Position numbers and translations under genes: made by a program. A DNA stretch of 64,000 nt, from NCBI RefSeq assembly GCF_019969725.1, contig NZ_JAHXYW010000017.1:18019-82018 (forward strand), read 5' to 3'. This DNA comes from Neobacillus bataviensis. GTDB taxonomy: Bacteria; Bacillota; Bacilli; Bacillales_B; DSM-18226. Shown piece by piece: positions 34,456 to 42,898 of this stretch. Position 1 is the stretch's first letter. Every line of letters begins with the position of its first letter. The notes under the pieces are model-generated. The model searched no databases. It worked only from the letters and a program-made list of their open reading frames with translations, and was not told where the DNA came from.

Positions 34456-34696
34456 AGTTCGTGGAATTCAATGAAATTAGTTGATACGTGATGGTTGTGC
34501 TGTTCTTTTGCCATTCTACTTTTTTAATCATAGCGGTTCCGTTTGAATCGCTTTCGATTGTTTTTCTAACATCAATTGGAATCTCAATTGGATAAAGTCG
34601 GAAGCCTTCCTTTTCTAAAGTAAATAGGTTTTCCTCCACTCGCTTCTCTCTACCCTTTGTTACAATCATCGTATTTAATTCAAGGGGCATACCCAT
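34454..34696 (-). CDS. ytmB: DUF2584 protein YtmB
   Basis: An 80-residue protein closely resembling B. subtilis YtmB: MPLELNTMIVTKGREKRVEE at the start, then FTLEKEGFRLYPIEIPIDVR, and ending in LISLNST. Mixed alpha/beta, soluble, function unknown. ATG 34696 is placed eight bases after GGAGCGG. It lies 38 bases downstream of the ytmA hydrolase gene and is probably co-transcribed with it. Confidence 0.87.
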   Translation of the reverse strand: MGMPLELNTMIVTKGREKRVEENLFTLEKEGFRLYPIEIPIDVRKTIESDSNGTAMIKKVEWQKNSTTITYQLISLNSTN

Positions 34697-34734
34697 CAAA
34701 AATCCGCTCCTCTGCTCTTGATATTCCTATTTTA

Positions 34735-35574
34735 TCATCTTTTACCATTTGTTTTCATCCAGTTCGTTAAATCCTTTACGACTTTTCGATTGATTTCAGG
34801 AGGAAAATAATGTGTAAAATTCTCAAAGTACCAGCACTCCAAGGGTTTGTGCAATTCTCTGAGCCTTTTTTCCAGACGGTAAGCATGGTCAACAGACACA
34901 TTGTGGTCCATAACACCGTGAATGATCAGCACTGGAGATGCAAGGTTTTCAAGCCCATAAAGGGGAGTTCTGTCTTGATACCGTTCTGGATACTTCGCAG
35001 GTGTCCCGCCAATTACCCTTTTCATCATTCGTCGTAAATCATTCCGTTCATAGTAGGTAAGGCTCATGTCACTGACACCGCCCCAAGTGACAACAGAAGC
35101 TGCTTCAGGAAACTGAATACCCGTAAGCAGCGCCATCACACCGCCGCGAGAGAAACCAAAAATATGGACAGCCTGTACCCTAGGTAAAGATTTTAACAGC
35201 AAATAAGCTGAAAAAGCATCCAGCCTGTCATCACCAGCAAAATCTTCATTGCCCTCTCCGCCTTGATTTCCACGATAATAAGGAGCAAACACGATAAACC
35301 CCTCTGAGGCAAACTGAGCAATCCTGGAAGGCCTTACCTTCCCAACATTTTTAATTCCCCCGCGTAAATAAAGAAACCCATCCATCCGACCTATACATTT
35401 TGGTTCCGCCAGCATCCCCTTAACCCGTAACCCATCAGATAAATACGTAATTACTTTTAATTCCACCTTTGGATTAGGTGAAGGAAACCGCTGTATGTCT
35501 AAGATTTTTCCATCATCAAGGTTCAACTCTGTCATCTTTCCTTCCAAATTAATTATCACTGGGCATTCACACAT
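34735..35574 (-). CDS. ytmA: Alpha/beta hydrolase of the S9-like YtmA family
   Basis: A serine hydrolase of about 279 residues. The order is SDGLRVKGMLAEPK, the oxyanion-region LYLRGGIKNVGK, the nucleophile in HIFGFSRGGVMALL (Ser of GFSRGG), the acid near VLIIHGVMDHNVSV and the His in ENFTHYFPPE. It resembles prolyl-oligopeptidase-type esterases. The substrate is unknown. Two starts are possible: ATG 35574 (AAAGGA, chosen) and ATG 35535 (GGAAGG), the latter closer to the B. subtilis length. Confidence 0.85.
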   Translation of the reverse strand: MCECPVIINLEGKMTELNLDDGKILDIQRFPSPNPKVELKVITYLSDGLRVKGMLAEPKCIGRMDGFLYLRGGIKNVGKVRPSRIAQFASEGFIVFAPYYRGNQGGEGNEDFAGDDRLDAFSAYLLLKSLPRVQAVHIFGFSRGGVMALLTGIQFPEAASVVTWGGVSDMSLTYYERNDLRRMMKRVIGGTPAKYPERYQDRTPLYGLENLASPVLIIHGVMDHNVSVDHAYRLEKRLRELHKPLECWYFENFTHYFPPEINRKVVKDLTNWMKTNGKR

Positions 35575-35642
35575 TTTTTTCCTTTTCATACATTATCATA
35601 GGCAAAACGCCCAGATTGAATGGTAAATAAGGAGGTTCATTC

Positions 35643-36662
35643 ATGAGAAAATGGTTAAAATTCAGTTTTTCTTTTCTCCTCATTGCTATACTGATGTTTT
35701 CACTCGCTGCTTGCAATAACAATGACACAGCTAAGCCAACCAAACTTGAAAAGGTACGAGTTGCTGAGGTTACCCGCTCTATTTTCTACGCCCCTCAATA
35801 TGTTGCAGCATCAAAAGGCTTCTTTAAGGATGAAGGTCTTGACGTCACCATCACCACAACCCCTGGCGGAGACAAAACGATGACGACCCTTATCTCCGGG
35901 GCCGCTGATGTTGCCCTTGTCGGCTCAGAAACATCCATTTATGTATACGCCCAAGGCTCTAACGACCCGGTCATTAATTTTGCGCAATTAACACAAACTG
36001 ACGGAACCTTCCTTGTAGCAAAAAAGAAAAACGATAATTTTTCTTGGGAGCAATTAAAAGGATCTAACTTCCTTGGTCAGCGTGTTGGAGGAATGCCACA
36101 GATGGTAGGTGAATTCGTATTAAAGAAACATGGCATCGATCCTCATAAAGATCTAAACCTAACCCAAAACGTCGATTTTGCCAACATTGCTAATGCCTTT
36201 GTCTCCTCCGACAATTACGACTATGTCCAATTATTCGAGCCTACCGCCAGCATTTTTGAAAAAGAAGGAAAAGGTTATATTGTTGCTTCTTTTGGTAAAG
36301 AATCTGGCCATGTTCCTTACACAACCTTTATGGCGAAAGATAGCTATATGAAAGAAAATAAAGCTACAATCGAAAAATTTACAAAGGCCATCTACAAAGC
36401 ACAGCAATGGGTGCAAGCACATAGTGCTGAGGAAATTGCTAAAGCAGTAGAGCCTTATTTTCCAGATACCGATTTTGAGATTATGAAAACCGTTATTGAT
36501 CGCTATAAGAGCCAAGGCTCTTATGCCACGGATCCTATTTTAGACGAGGAAGAGTGGAACAACCTGCAAAATATCATGAAGGAAGCCGGTTCACTTCCTA
36601 AACAAGTAGACCATAAAACACTTGTCAATACCGATGTTGCGAATAAAGTAATAAAAAAATAA
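35643..36662 (+). CDS. ytlA: ABC transporter substrate-binding lipoprotein (YtlA)
   Basis: A 339-residue lipoprotein: signal peptide with lipobox SLAAC (Cys at about residue 23), then an NMT1/THI5/SsuA-like binding fold starting RVAEVTRSIFYAPQYVAASK and including TTPGGDKTMTTLISGAADVAL. Family members bind thiamine pyrimidines, taurine, sulfonates or nitrate; the ligand here is not identifiable. It is the first gene of ytlACD. AAGGAGG precedes the ATG. Confidence 0.88.
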   Translation: MRKWLKFSFSFLLIAILMFSLAACNNNDTAKPTKLEKVRVAEVTRSIFYAPQYVAASKGFFKDEGLDVTITTTPGGDKTMTTLISGAADVALVGSETSIYVYAQGSNDPVINFAQLTQTDGTFLVAKKKNDNFSWEQLKGSNFLGQRVGGMPQMVGEFVLKKHGIDPHKDLNLTQNVDFANIANAFVSSDNYDYVQLFEPTASIFEKEGKGYIVASFGKESGHVPYTTFMAKDSYMKENKATIEKFTKAIYKAQQWVQAHSAEEIAKAVEPYFPDTDFEIMKTVIDRYKSQGSYATDPILDEEEWNNLQNIMKEAGSLPKQVDHKTLVNTDVANKVIKK

Positions 36663-36684
36663 ATAGGAAAGGGAGGCCGTCAAC

Positions 36685-37452
36685 ATGAGCTTTTTAAAGG
36701 TTCAGGATATTCATCACACCTATTTCACCAAAGCCTCTGCCACCACGGCCCTCTCCAATATTTCACTTATGGTTGAGGAGGGAGAATTTGTTTCCTTCCT
36801 TGGCCCTAGTGGCTGTGGAAAGACAACTCTGCTCTCGATTATCTCCAGTCTCTTGAAACCAACCCAGGGAACAGTCCTTTTAGAAAATAAACCTGTATCT
36901 ACTTCTAAAAATGAAATTGGCTATATGCTGCAGCAGGATTACTTGTTTCCATGGAAAACGATTGAAGAAAATATTTTATTAGGCCTTAAATTATCAAAAC
37001 AGCTCAATGAGAAAACAAAGTCTGCAGCACATAGCCTATTAAATCAAATTGGGTTAGTTGGTGTGGAAAAACTGCTGCCTAAGCAGTTATCCGGTGGGAT
37101 GAGGCAGCGTGTCGCCCTTGTCCGAACGCTGGCAACAGAACCAAAATTGCTGATGCTGGATGAACCATTTTCGGCACTTGATTATCAAACAAAGTTAAAG
37201 CTAGAGGATTTAGTTTCCAAAACGTTAGATGAATTCAGCAAAACGGCTATACTCGTAACCCACGATATTGGCGAAGCCATAGCTATGAGCGATCGTATCT
37301 TTTTATTCTCAGCAAAACCGGGAAGAATTTATAAAACGTTTGAAATGCCGGAAGAGCTTCGAAATCTTTCTCCTTTTGAAGCAAGAAATCACGAAGCCTT
37401 TCAAGGAATCTTTCAAACAATATGGAAGGAGTTGGAGTCACTTGAATCATGA
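36685..37452 (+). CDS. ytlC: ABC transporter ATP-binding protein (YtlC)
   Basis: A 255-residue nitrate/sulfonate/taurine-type ATPase. Walker A is [15 protein letters not shown], the Q-loop lies in [12 protein letters not shown], the signature is [14 protein letters not shown], and Walker B is [12 protein letters not shown] with the switch His in [12 protein letters not shown]. It energises import through YtlD. It starts after GGGAGGCCGTC and ends 11 bases inside ytlD. Confidence 0.93.
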   Translation: MSFLKVQDIHHTYFTKASATTALSNISLMVEEGEFVSFLGPSGCGKTTLLSIISSLLKPTQGTVLLENKPVSTSKNEIGYMLQQDYLFPWKTIEENILLGLKLSKQLNEKTKSAAHSLLNQIGLVGVEKLLPKQLSGGMRQRVALVRTLATEPKLLMLDEPFSALDYQTKLKLEDLVSKTLDEFSKTAILVTHDIGEAIAMSDRIFLFSAKPGRIYKTFEMPEELRNLSPFEARNHEAFQGIFQTIWKELESLES

Positions 37453-38248
37453 AAAATATAAGGTGGAACTCCTCCATAAAAACTACATTCATTCCTTAAA
37501 AATTGAAAAACGGTGGGTTCGATTTTATCAGTTAATTATTTTCGTACTCCTATTTTCGAGCTGGGAATTATTAAGCAGAATGCAATGGATTGACCCGCTC
37601 ATTTTCAGTTCTCCATCAAAAATTTGGGCTCTATGCTTGGATAAAATTCAAGACGGCTCTTTACTTACCAATTTAGGGGCCACATTAATGGAAACCATCG
37701 TAGGATTTATTATAAGCACGATATTGGGTGTCCTGATTGCTGCACTTCTCTGGTGGTCCCCCTTGATGTCCAAAATACTTGATCCTTATCTTGTTATATT
37801 TAATGCGATGCCAAAAGTAGCCTTGGGCCCGGTAATTATTGTCGCCTTAAGTCCGGGATACACGTCTATAATCGCCAATGGCGTTATAATTTCAGTAATC
37901 ATCACAGCTCTTGTTGTGTATACCTCCTTCAAAGAAGTAGACCCCAATTATTTAAAGGTGCTTCAAACCTTCGGGGCCACACGCTTTGAATGTTTTAAAG
38001 AAGCCATTATGCCTGCCAGTTTTCCAACCATTATCTCTACATTAAAGGTCAATGTCGGGCTTTCATGGGTTGGGGTCATTGTCGGAGAATTTCTTGTATC
38101 CACAAAAGGACTCGGATATATGATTATTTATGGATTTCAGGTATTTAATTTTACACTTGTCTTCTTATCATTATTGGTCATCGCTTTATTTGCAACGATT
38201 ATGTATCAGCTTGTCGATCTGTTAGAAAAAAAACTTATCAAGGAATAG
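37442..38248 (+). CDS. ytlD: ABC transporter permease (YtlD)
   Basis: A 268-residue inner-membrane permease with six helices. The coupling-helix (EAA-like) stretch is [22 protein letters not shown], and the C-terminal [20 protein letters not shown] is typical of the SsuC/TauC family. It begins with TTG 37442, preceded by AAGGAGTTGGAG; the start overlaps the end of ytlC by 11 bases, so translation is coupled. The last gene of ytlACD, closed by a bidirectional terminator. Confidence 0.9.
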   Translation: MNHEKYKVELLHKNYIHSLKIEKRWVRFYQLIIFVLLFSSWELLSRMQWIDPLIFSSPSKIWALCLDKIQDGSLLTNLGATLMETIVGFIISTILGVLIAALLWWSPLMSKILDPYLVIFNAMPKVALGPVIIVALSPGYTSIIANGVIISVIITALVVYTSFKEVDPNYLKVLQTFGATRFECFKEAIMPASFPTIISTLKVNVGLSWVGVIVGEFLVSTKGLGYMIIYGFQVFNFTLVFLSLLVIALFATIMYQLVDLLEKKLIKE

Positions 38249-38280
38249 TGGATTGCTTTAAGCTTGCCACTATTCCTTTT
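38240..38280. terminator. Terminator between ytlD and ytkD
   Basis: Stem AAGGAATAGTGG / CCACTATTCCTT with a loop of about 16 bases and TTTT behind it. Confidence 0.75.
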
Positions 38281-38740
38281 CATTTTGCAGCCATTTCATG
38301 CATTCCTCCACGACCTGATCTTTCATGATGAAGCTATAATTTTCTTCAAAACGAAGCTGCAGCAGATTGCCTCTGACCAAAATGGGACCATTTGTTTCGT
38401 GGTATGTATTTGTTTTCTCTAACCTTTTTACTTTTCCCCAAAAAACAGCTTTTACAAACGAACCTTCCTTGTCTGACACTTTGTACTCAGCAATATATTT
38501 CAATTCACCTAAAATGGCTCCAGTTTCCTCATAGGTTTCTCTCCTAGCCGCTTCCTCGAGTGTTTCGCCGAACTCTCTTTTCCCGCCAGGAAACTCAAGC
38601 CCTCGTTTTTTATGCTTGGTTAGGACCCACTCATCACCTAATTGACAAATGACGAGAACATGCTTTGCATCTTCTAAAAAAGCATCATGAGAAAACGACA
38701 ATGTCACCTTATTTCCATTACTATCTAAAAAATCAATCAT
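38270..38740 (-). CDS. ytkD: Nudix hydrolase YtkD (oxidised nucleotide sanitiser)
   Basis: A 156-residue nudix enzyme. The nudix box is complete: GGKREFGETLEEAARRETYE followed by ETGA, fitting G-x5-E-x7-REUxEExGU. B. subtilis YtkD hydrolyses 8-oxo-dGTP and has RNA pyrophosphohydrolase activity. The N-terminal beta segment and FIMKDQVVEE near the end match that relative. ATG 38740 is chosen after GAGGCGGGG; a GTG two codons earlier is possible. Confidence 0.88.
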   Translation of the reverse strand: MIDFLDSNGNKVTLSFSHDAFLEDAKHVLVICQLGDEWVLTKHKKRGLEFPGGKREFGETLEEAARRETYEETGAILGELKYIAEYKVSDKEGSFVKAVFWGKVKRLEKTNTYHETNGPILVRGNLLQLRFEENYSFIMKDQVVEECMKWLQNEKE

Positions 38741-38824
38741 GCCCACCCCGCCTCAAATCGTTTTTAGTATTTTTATTATAACAAAAAAAGAAAACCCTAG
38801 AGACTAGGATTTTCCCGCTTCTTC

Positions 38825-39148
38825 TTATTCATTTTTTTGTAAAATATTCATACTTTCAATATGATTTCGTGCCTCTTCATCCCCTAGCTTATGGATCATC
38901 CCATATACTTGTTGGATTGTACTATCATAGGCATGATTATCACCGTCATGATGATATTCAACAAATGGAATATGCGCCCTGATAAAGTTTTTCCACTCTG
39001 TCGAATAATTTTGGTCAAACAACTCGCGTAATTGAGTAATTTCTTCATCAGTTGCCTGAATTTTATAGCTCCATGTTGAACTAGTGGCACTCTGAGAAAT
39101 TTCGCCTGTCCCAACATCTATATAATAGGTTTTCTTTTGTTCATCCAT
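38825..39148 (-). CDS. Conserved hypothetical protein, 107 aa
   Basis: A 107-residue soluble protein: KKTYYIDVGTGEISQSATSS, then FRAHIPFVEYHHDGDNHAYD-like acidic/histidine-rich middle, and a helical end (IHKLGDEEARNHIESMN). I do not recognise a named family. ATG 39148 is preferred because AAGGGG is nine bases upstream, whereas ATG 39157 abuts it. The His/Asp-rich HHDGDNHAYD stretch could bind a metal, but nothing proves it. It stands alone. Confidence 0.7.
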   Translation of the reverse strand: MDEQKKTYYIDVGTGEISQSATSSTWSYKIQATDEEITQLRELFDQNYSTEWKNFIRAHIPFVEYHHDGDNHAYDSTIQQVYGMIHKLGDEEARNHIESMNILQKNE

Positions 39149-39368
39149 TTTTGTCATCCCCTTTTACTATTTATTAATCCACAAAAAGATAAAATTTATT
39201 CTTTTACAAATTTCGATTCATTTTTTAGAATTGAATACGATATAATAATCATACAAACTAAGAAAACAGATTTTTCAGTCAATTGGAAAAAGTAATTTTT
39301 CGCTGTTTATGGGAATGGTTTACGTTTGTAAAAGAAAAAATACTAATTAAGGCAGGAGGTGTTCAAGT

Positions 39369-39626
39369 ATGAAATTAGTCGATGAACTATATGAAATGTA
39401 CCGGAACAAGCTTACGGGTGATGAAGAAGATATCGATATGCTCGCATTTGCTTTTTTGGAGGAAATGTCACATGAGGACCTTCTTGCTTTAATTCAGGAT
39501 ATGAGTAAACAGGAATTATACGATTTAATGGGCCTTTATTTAATTGAAAGCCTGAAGGGTAAATTTGCGCAGGAAGAGTATGGACAACATCGCACCAATA
39601 CTTATTATCCACGAAATATACACTAA
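39369..39626 (+). CDS. Small acidic protein, DUF6154-like, 85 aa
   Basis: An 85-residue acidic, mostly helical protein: MKLVDELYEMYRNKLTGDEE at the start, then LEEMSHEDLLALIQDMSKQE and LYLIESLKGKFAQ. It resembles a Bacillus family that I recall as DUF6154, although I cannot verify that number. GGCAGGAGG precedes the ATG. No function is known. A weak terminator (stem AAGGgAGC / GCTtCCTT, 39650-39681) follows. Confidence 0.72.
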   Translation: MKLVDELYEMYRNKLTGDEEDIDMLAFAFLEEMSHEDLLALIQDMSKQELYDLMGLYLIESLKGKFAQEEYGQHRTNTYYPRNIH

Positions 39627-39715
39627 TATATTACATAAGCCGCGGAAAAAAGGGAGCGCTAGTTTAAGGCTTCCTTTTTTGTTTCATGTTACAATAAGGA
39701 AAAGGGGGAATATTC

Positions 39716-39880
39716 TTGTATACAGTGTTTGTCGTATGCATCATCATTGTTATTGTTGTACTATTATTAGCTGTCATTACAACTTCGAAAGCCTATACAT
39801 ATAAGCATACAGTTGACCCGTTAGAAAATAATCCTAATGTGGATCACGAGCAAAATTCAAATAACAATAAGAAAACATAA
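39716..39880 (+). CDS. Small single-pass membrane protein YtzI-like, 54 aa
   Basis: A 54-residue protein. Residues 2-21 are a hydrophobic helix (YTVFVVCIIIVIVVLLLAVI) followed by TTSKAYTYKHTVDPLEN and a polar Asn/Lys tail. The length, hydrophobic start and AYxYKHTVDPL motif resemble B. subtilis YtzI, which lies in the same neighbourhood. It starts with TTG 39716 after AAGGGGGAA. A small inverted repeat (TTCCTATTC / GAATAGGAA, 39886-39907) follows. Its function is unknown. Confidence 0.65.
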   Translation: MYTVFVVCIIIVIVVLLLAVITTSKAYTYKHTVDPLENNPNVDHEQNSNNNKKT

Positions 39881-39989
39881 AAAATTCCTATTCAAACGAA
39901 TAGGAACCTTAGAGGAAAAGGGGCGGAGCCCGCAATAATAAAATTGTTTTTAAATGTCAAACTGAAATAATTCATTTGCCATTTTGGAT

Positions 39990-40027
39990 GTGTGAATGCT
40001 TTGCTCTGCTCACACCGCCTTTTTTTA
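39990..40027 (+). terminator. Possible terminator upstream of the luxS 3' end
   Basis: Stem GTGTGA / TCACAC with a 14-base loop, then CGCC and seven Ts on the plus strand. It would stop plus-strand reading from ytzI before the convergent luxS. Confidence 0.5.
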
Positions 40028-40029
40028 TA

Positions 40030-40503
40030 TCATCCAAATACCTTTTTTAAGTCTTCTTTACTTTGCTCAAGCCAGAAATTCATTAAACGTTTAGCTCCTT
40101 CTAAATCATGAAGCTTTGCCTGACCGCATTGTCTTTCATTTGCTGCAGGAATGTCAGTGATAGTAACGGCATCTTTCATTGTATCCTCAAGAAGATCAAT
40201 GATTTCCTCTACTGTCGGTTCACCGCTGACGACAAGATAGTATCCTGTTTGGCACCCCATTGGAGAAATATCAATAATATCGAAATGATCGTACTTCTCG
40301 GAATGCTTACGGATATTAAAGGCAAGCAAATGTTCAAGTGTATGAATAGCATCAGGCTTCATCGCCTGTTTATTTGGCTGGCAAAAACGAATATCATATT
40401 TATTAACAACACCGTCACTTCCTACTTTATGAACACCACAGTGTCTCACAAAAGGTGCTTTTACGGCATTATGATCTAAATCAAAGCTTTCAACTGAAGG
40501 CAT
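40030..40503 (-). CDS. luxS: S-ribosylhomocysteine lyase LuxS
   Basis: A 157-residue metalloenzyme splitting S-ribosylhomocysteine into homocysteine and DPD, the precursor of autoinducer-2. The metal motif HTLEHLLAF (two His) and the third ligand Cys in [10 protein letters not shown] are present, with the catalytic Cys in the FRHCGVHK-like [24 protein letters not shown] sets the ATG at 40503. It recycles methyl-cycle waste, complementing MetK and the SAM methyltransferases of the region. Confidence 0.97.
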   Translation of the reverse strand: MPSVESFDLDHNAVKAPFVRHCGVHKVGSDGVVNKYDIRFCQPNKQAMKPDAIHTLEHLLAFNIRKHSEKYDHFDIIDISPMGCQTGYYLVVSGEPTVEEIIDLLEDTMKDAVTITDIPAANERQCGQAKLHDLEGAKRLMNFWLEQSKEDLKKVFG

Positions 40504-40645
40504 CAGTATCACTCCTTTTTTTATCTACAAACTATCATACACTAAATCCCGAGTTTTTTCATCTACTTAGTTATATTTAACAAATTTAGACGTTCGTTTT
40601 AATATATGGTATTTTGTAAGTAACCATTAATGAGGAGCGACCAAA

Positions 40646-40873
40646 ATGTTAAAAAAAGCATTTATTGCATTGATTCGTTTTTATCAAAACGTAATCTCAC
40701 CTCTAAAGCCTCCGACTTGCCGCTTTTATCCTACCTGCTCGCATTATGGACTTGAAGCCATACAGCGCTTTGGAGCTTTAAAAGGAGGATATCTCACTAT
40801 AAAAAGGATATTAAAATGCCATCCCTTTCACCCTGGGGGCATTGACCCGGTGCCTGAAAAACATAAACATTAA
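40646..40873 (+). CDS. yidD: Membrane protein insertion efficiency factor YidD
   Basis: A 75-residue protein with one amphipathic N-terminal helix ([15 protein letters not shown]) and the family's cysteine pattern in [17 protein letters not shown], then [19 protein letters not shown]. YidD assists YidC/Oxa1-dependent insertion at the membrane surface. B. subtilis YtjA is the equivalent. GAGGAGCG precedes the ATG. Its stop codon overlaps that of the convergent ytiB by three bases. Confidence 0.92.
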   Translation: MLKKAFIALIRFYQNVISPLKPPTCRFYPTCSHYGLEAIQRFGALKGGYLTIKRILKCHPFHPGGIDPVPEKHKH

Positions 40874-41442
40874 TTCTCATACCCATTGACAATTAAATCT
40901 AATTTTCCTGTCTTCGGATCAATGACAAGGCCATGAACAGGAACTCCTTCCGGCATCAGCGGATGGTTTTTGATGATATCCACACTATGGCTAACACTTT
41001 CCTGTACATTATCAAAACCATGAAGCCACTGTTTAATGTCAATGCCTGAGTAAGTTAGAGTATCGAGTGTTTTTTCAGGAATCCCGCGTTCGATCATGCT
41101 GTCAATAACGGGACCCGCTTTTAAACCACTCATCCCGCAATCGTGATGAGCTATAACCATAACTTCTTTAGCCTGCAGCTGATAAACAGATATAAGAATA
41201 CTGCGCATGATACTGCCAAATGGATGTGACACAAGGGCACCAGCATTCTTGATGAGTTTCACATCGCCATTTCCAAGATTTAAAGCCTTCGGCAATAATT
41301 CAAGCAGTCTTGTATCCATACAAGTTAAAATGACCGCTTTTTTATTCGGAAATTTCGTGGTTTCATACTTTTCATACTCGCGATTTTCTACGAATTTCTG
41401 ATTATGGATTAGAATGTCATTTAATAATGATGTGTTTGTCAT
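40870..41442 (-). CDS. ytiB: Beta-class carbonic anhydrase (YtiB)
   Basis: A 190-residue zinc enzyme hydrating CO2 to bicarbonate. The ligands are visible in [12 protein letters not shown] (Cys, with the Asp-Arg dyad) and [12 protein letters not shown] (His and Cys). AAAGGTGGGTAC sets ATG 41442; a longer frame to 41574 has no site. It is divergent from the znuA-like gene, and the two Zur-like palindromes lie between them, so zinc-responsive control of one or both is possible. Confidence 0.9.
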   Translation of the reverse strand: MTNTSLLNDILIHNQKFVENREYEKYETTKFPNKKAVILTCMDTRLLELLPKALNLGNGDVKLIKNAGALVSHPFGSIMRSILISVYQLQAKEVMVIAHHDCGMSGLKAGPVIDSMIERGIPEKTLDTLTYSGIDIKQWLHGFDNVQESVSHSVDIIKNHPLMPEGVPVHGLVIDPKTGKLDLIVNGYEN

Positions 41443-41547
41443 ATAGTACCCACCTTTCTTTTTCTCCTTATAAGCATACCTATCTATTGTGTTTGAGACA
41501 AATTTTTTACTTGCAAACAGGCTAATTTTTTTGTAAGATACATATGG

Positions 41548-41568
41548 AAATCGGAATCGTTCCGTATT
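41548..41568. promoter_or_regulatory. Zur-box-like palindrome, distal
   Basis: A 21-bp dyad with core CGGAATCGTTCCG. I count 16 of 20 defined positions matching the Bacillus Zur consensus (AAATCGTAAT-N-ATTACGATTT). It lies 44 bp left of the proximal site's start, between ytiB and znuA. Confidence 0.5.
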
Positions 41569-41611
41569 ATTCAAAAATATTTATTCTGAATGCTAAAAAT
41601 TTTTCGTCAAC

Positions 41612-41632
41612 AAATCGTAATTAATCCGATTT
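41612..41632 (+). promoter_or_regulatory. Zur box upstream of the znuA-like gene
   Basis: A 21-bp inverted repeat, arms AAATCGTAA and CCGATTT, with only two differences from the Bacillus Zur consensus. It lies 23 bases before the start codon, where binding of the zinc repressor would block transcription. Confidence 0.75.
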
Positions 41633-41654
41633 ATAAAATTTTAGAGGAGTTTTT

Positions 41655-42593
41655 ATGAAAAAATTTATTCTTTTCCTTTCTTTTCTAATACCATTAAGCC
41701 TGATCTTATCGGCCTGTTCAAATGATAAACCGGCCCCCAAAAATAAGGACCTGTTAACCATCTATACCACAGTATTCCCACTTCAATATTTTACTGAACA
41801 AATTGGCGGCAAATATGTTGATGTAAAAACCATCTATCCACCTGGGGCAGATGAACATACATTTGAACCATCGCAAAAAGATATGATGAATCTCGCTGAT
41901 TCAGACTTATTTTTCTACATTGGATTAGGGCTTGAAGGCTTTGTAGAAAAAGCAAAAGGAACCTTAAAAAACGAAAATGTATCCATAGTAGCAACAGCAG
42001 ATAAGCTTCAGCTGCCAAAAGATAACGGAGCTCATGAAGACGAGGATGAAGACGAACACCAACATGGTGATGTGAATCCCCATGTCTGGCTAGATCCGAT
42101 TTATTCAAAGGAAATGGCTGCTGTTATTCGTGATAACCTGGTGAAAAAAATGCCCAAGCAAAAAGAGCTTTTTGATAAAAATTATCAGACACTTGCAGCT
42201 CAGTTAGACGATCTAAATGGCCAATATGAGAAAACCATTTCCACCGCCAAGCATAAAAAAATCATTGTGACCCATGCTGCATTTGGCTATTGGGAGCAAC
42301 GCTATGGAATCGAACAAATTAGCATTTCCGGTCTTTCCACTACCAATGAACCAACCCAAAAAGAATTAGAAAAAATAATTTCCGTGGCAGACCATGAAGG
42401 ATTACATTACATTCTTTTTGAACAAAACGTTCAATCGAAGCTAGGTAAAATTGTCCAAGAGGAAATTGGGGCCAGAGCTTTACCGATTCATAACCTGGCC
42501 ATATTAACCAAAGAAAACATCAAGAACAAAGAAACTTATTTTTCCTTAATGAAAAAGAACCTTGATACATTAAAAACCGCTTTAAATAATTAA
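41655..42593 (+). CDS. znuA: ZnuA/AdcA-like zinc-binding lipoprotein
   Basis: A 312-residue lipoprotein with lipobox LSAC (Cys at about residue 21). The cluster A-I fold is seen in IYTTVFPLQYFTEQIGGKYV (first ligand region) and GADEHTFEPSQKD (His). A charged loop HEDEDEDEHQHGD follows, then NPHVWLDP and THAAFGYWEQRYG with further His ligands. It captures Zn2+ for an ABC importer. The permease and ATPase are not adjacent, so it must use components encoded elsewhere. The Zur box upstream supports the zinc assignment. AGAGGAG sets the start. Confidence 0.88.
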   Translation: MKKFILFLSFLIPLSLILSACSNDKPAPKNKDLLTIYTTVFPLQYFTEQIGGKYVDVKTIYPPGADEHTFEPSQKDMMNLADSDLFFYIGLGLEGFVEKAKGTLKNENVSIVATADKLQLPKDNGAHEDEDEDEHQHGDVNPHVWLDPIYSKEMAAVIRDNLVKKMPKQKELFDKNYQTLAAQLDDLNGQYEKTISTAKHKKIIVTHAAFGYWEQRYGIEQISISGLSTTNEPTQKELEKIISVADHEGLHYILFEQNVQSKLGKIVQEEIGARALPIHNLAILTKENIKNKETYFSLMKKNLDTLKTALNN

Positions 42594-42695
42594 TTTACCA
42601 ATAACCACTTTTATTCCCTGACACTTACAGGCATGTGCTGCTTAAGATAATCAAATGCTATATCTGTATTACCGAAATAATAAGGAGTGATACGA

Positions 42696-42854
42696 ATGGC
42701 ACAGGATGTTTTATGTGAAGTAAATAACTGTACGTTTTGGGCAAAGGGAAATAAATGCAGCGCAGAGAGTATCTATGTTGTCAGCCACAAAGGGAAAACG
42801 GCTGATAATAGTCAAGAAACGGATTGTAAAACCTTTGAACCAGGCGATCTCTAA
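42696..42854 (+). CDS. DUF1540 small cysteine-containing protein
   Basis: A 52-residue protein with four cysteines: LCEVNNCTFWAKGNKCSAES, then TDCKTFEPGDL. The C-x4-C-x8-C...C spacing is that of DUF1540, a small probable metal-binding family of unknown function common in Bacilli and Clostridia. AAGGAGTG precedes the ATG. A bidirectional terminator lies behind it. Confidence 0.85.
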   Translation: MAQDVLCEVNNCTFWAKGNKCSAESIYVVSHKGKTADNSQETDCKTFEPGDL

Positions 42855-42860
42855 TAAAAA

Positions 42861-42897
42861 AATTGAACCAGGCACTCATGCCTGGTTCATTTTTTGG
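42861..42897. terminator. Bidirectional terminator between DUF1540 gene and menC
   Basis: Stem GAACCAGGCA / TGCCTGGTTC with loop CTCA and T-runs on both strands. Confidence 0.88.
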
Positions 42898-42898
42898 A

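Noticed and set aside
41791..42108. 105-codon minus-strand frame inside the znuA-like gene
   Set aside because: It is the antisense of a gene with clear motifs, and its His/Leu-rich content mirrors the acidic loop.
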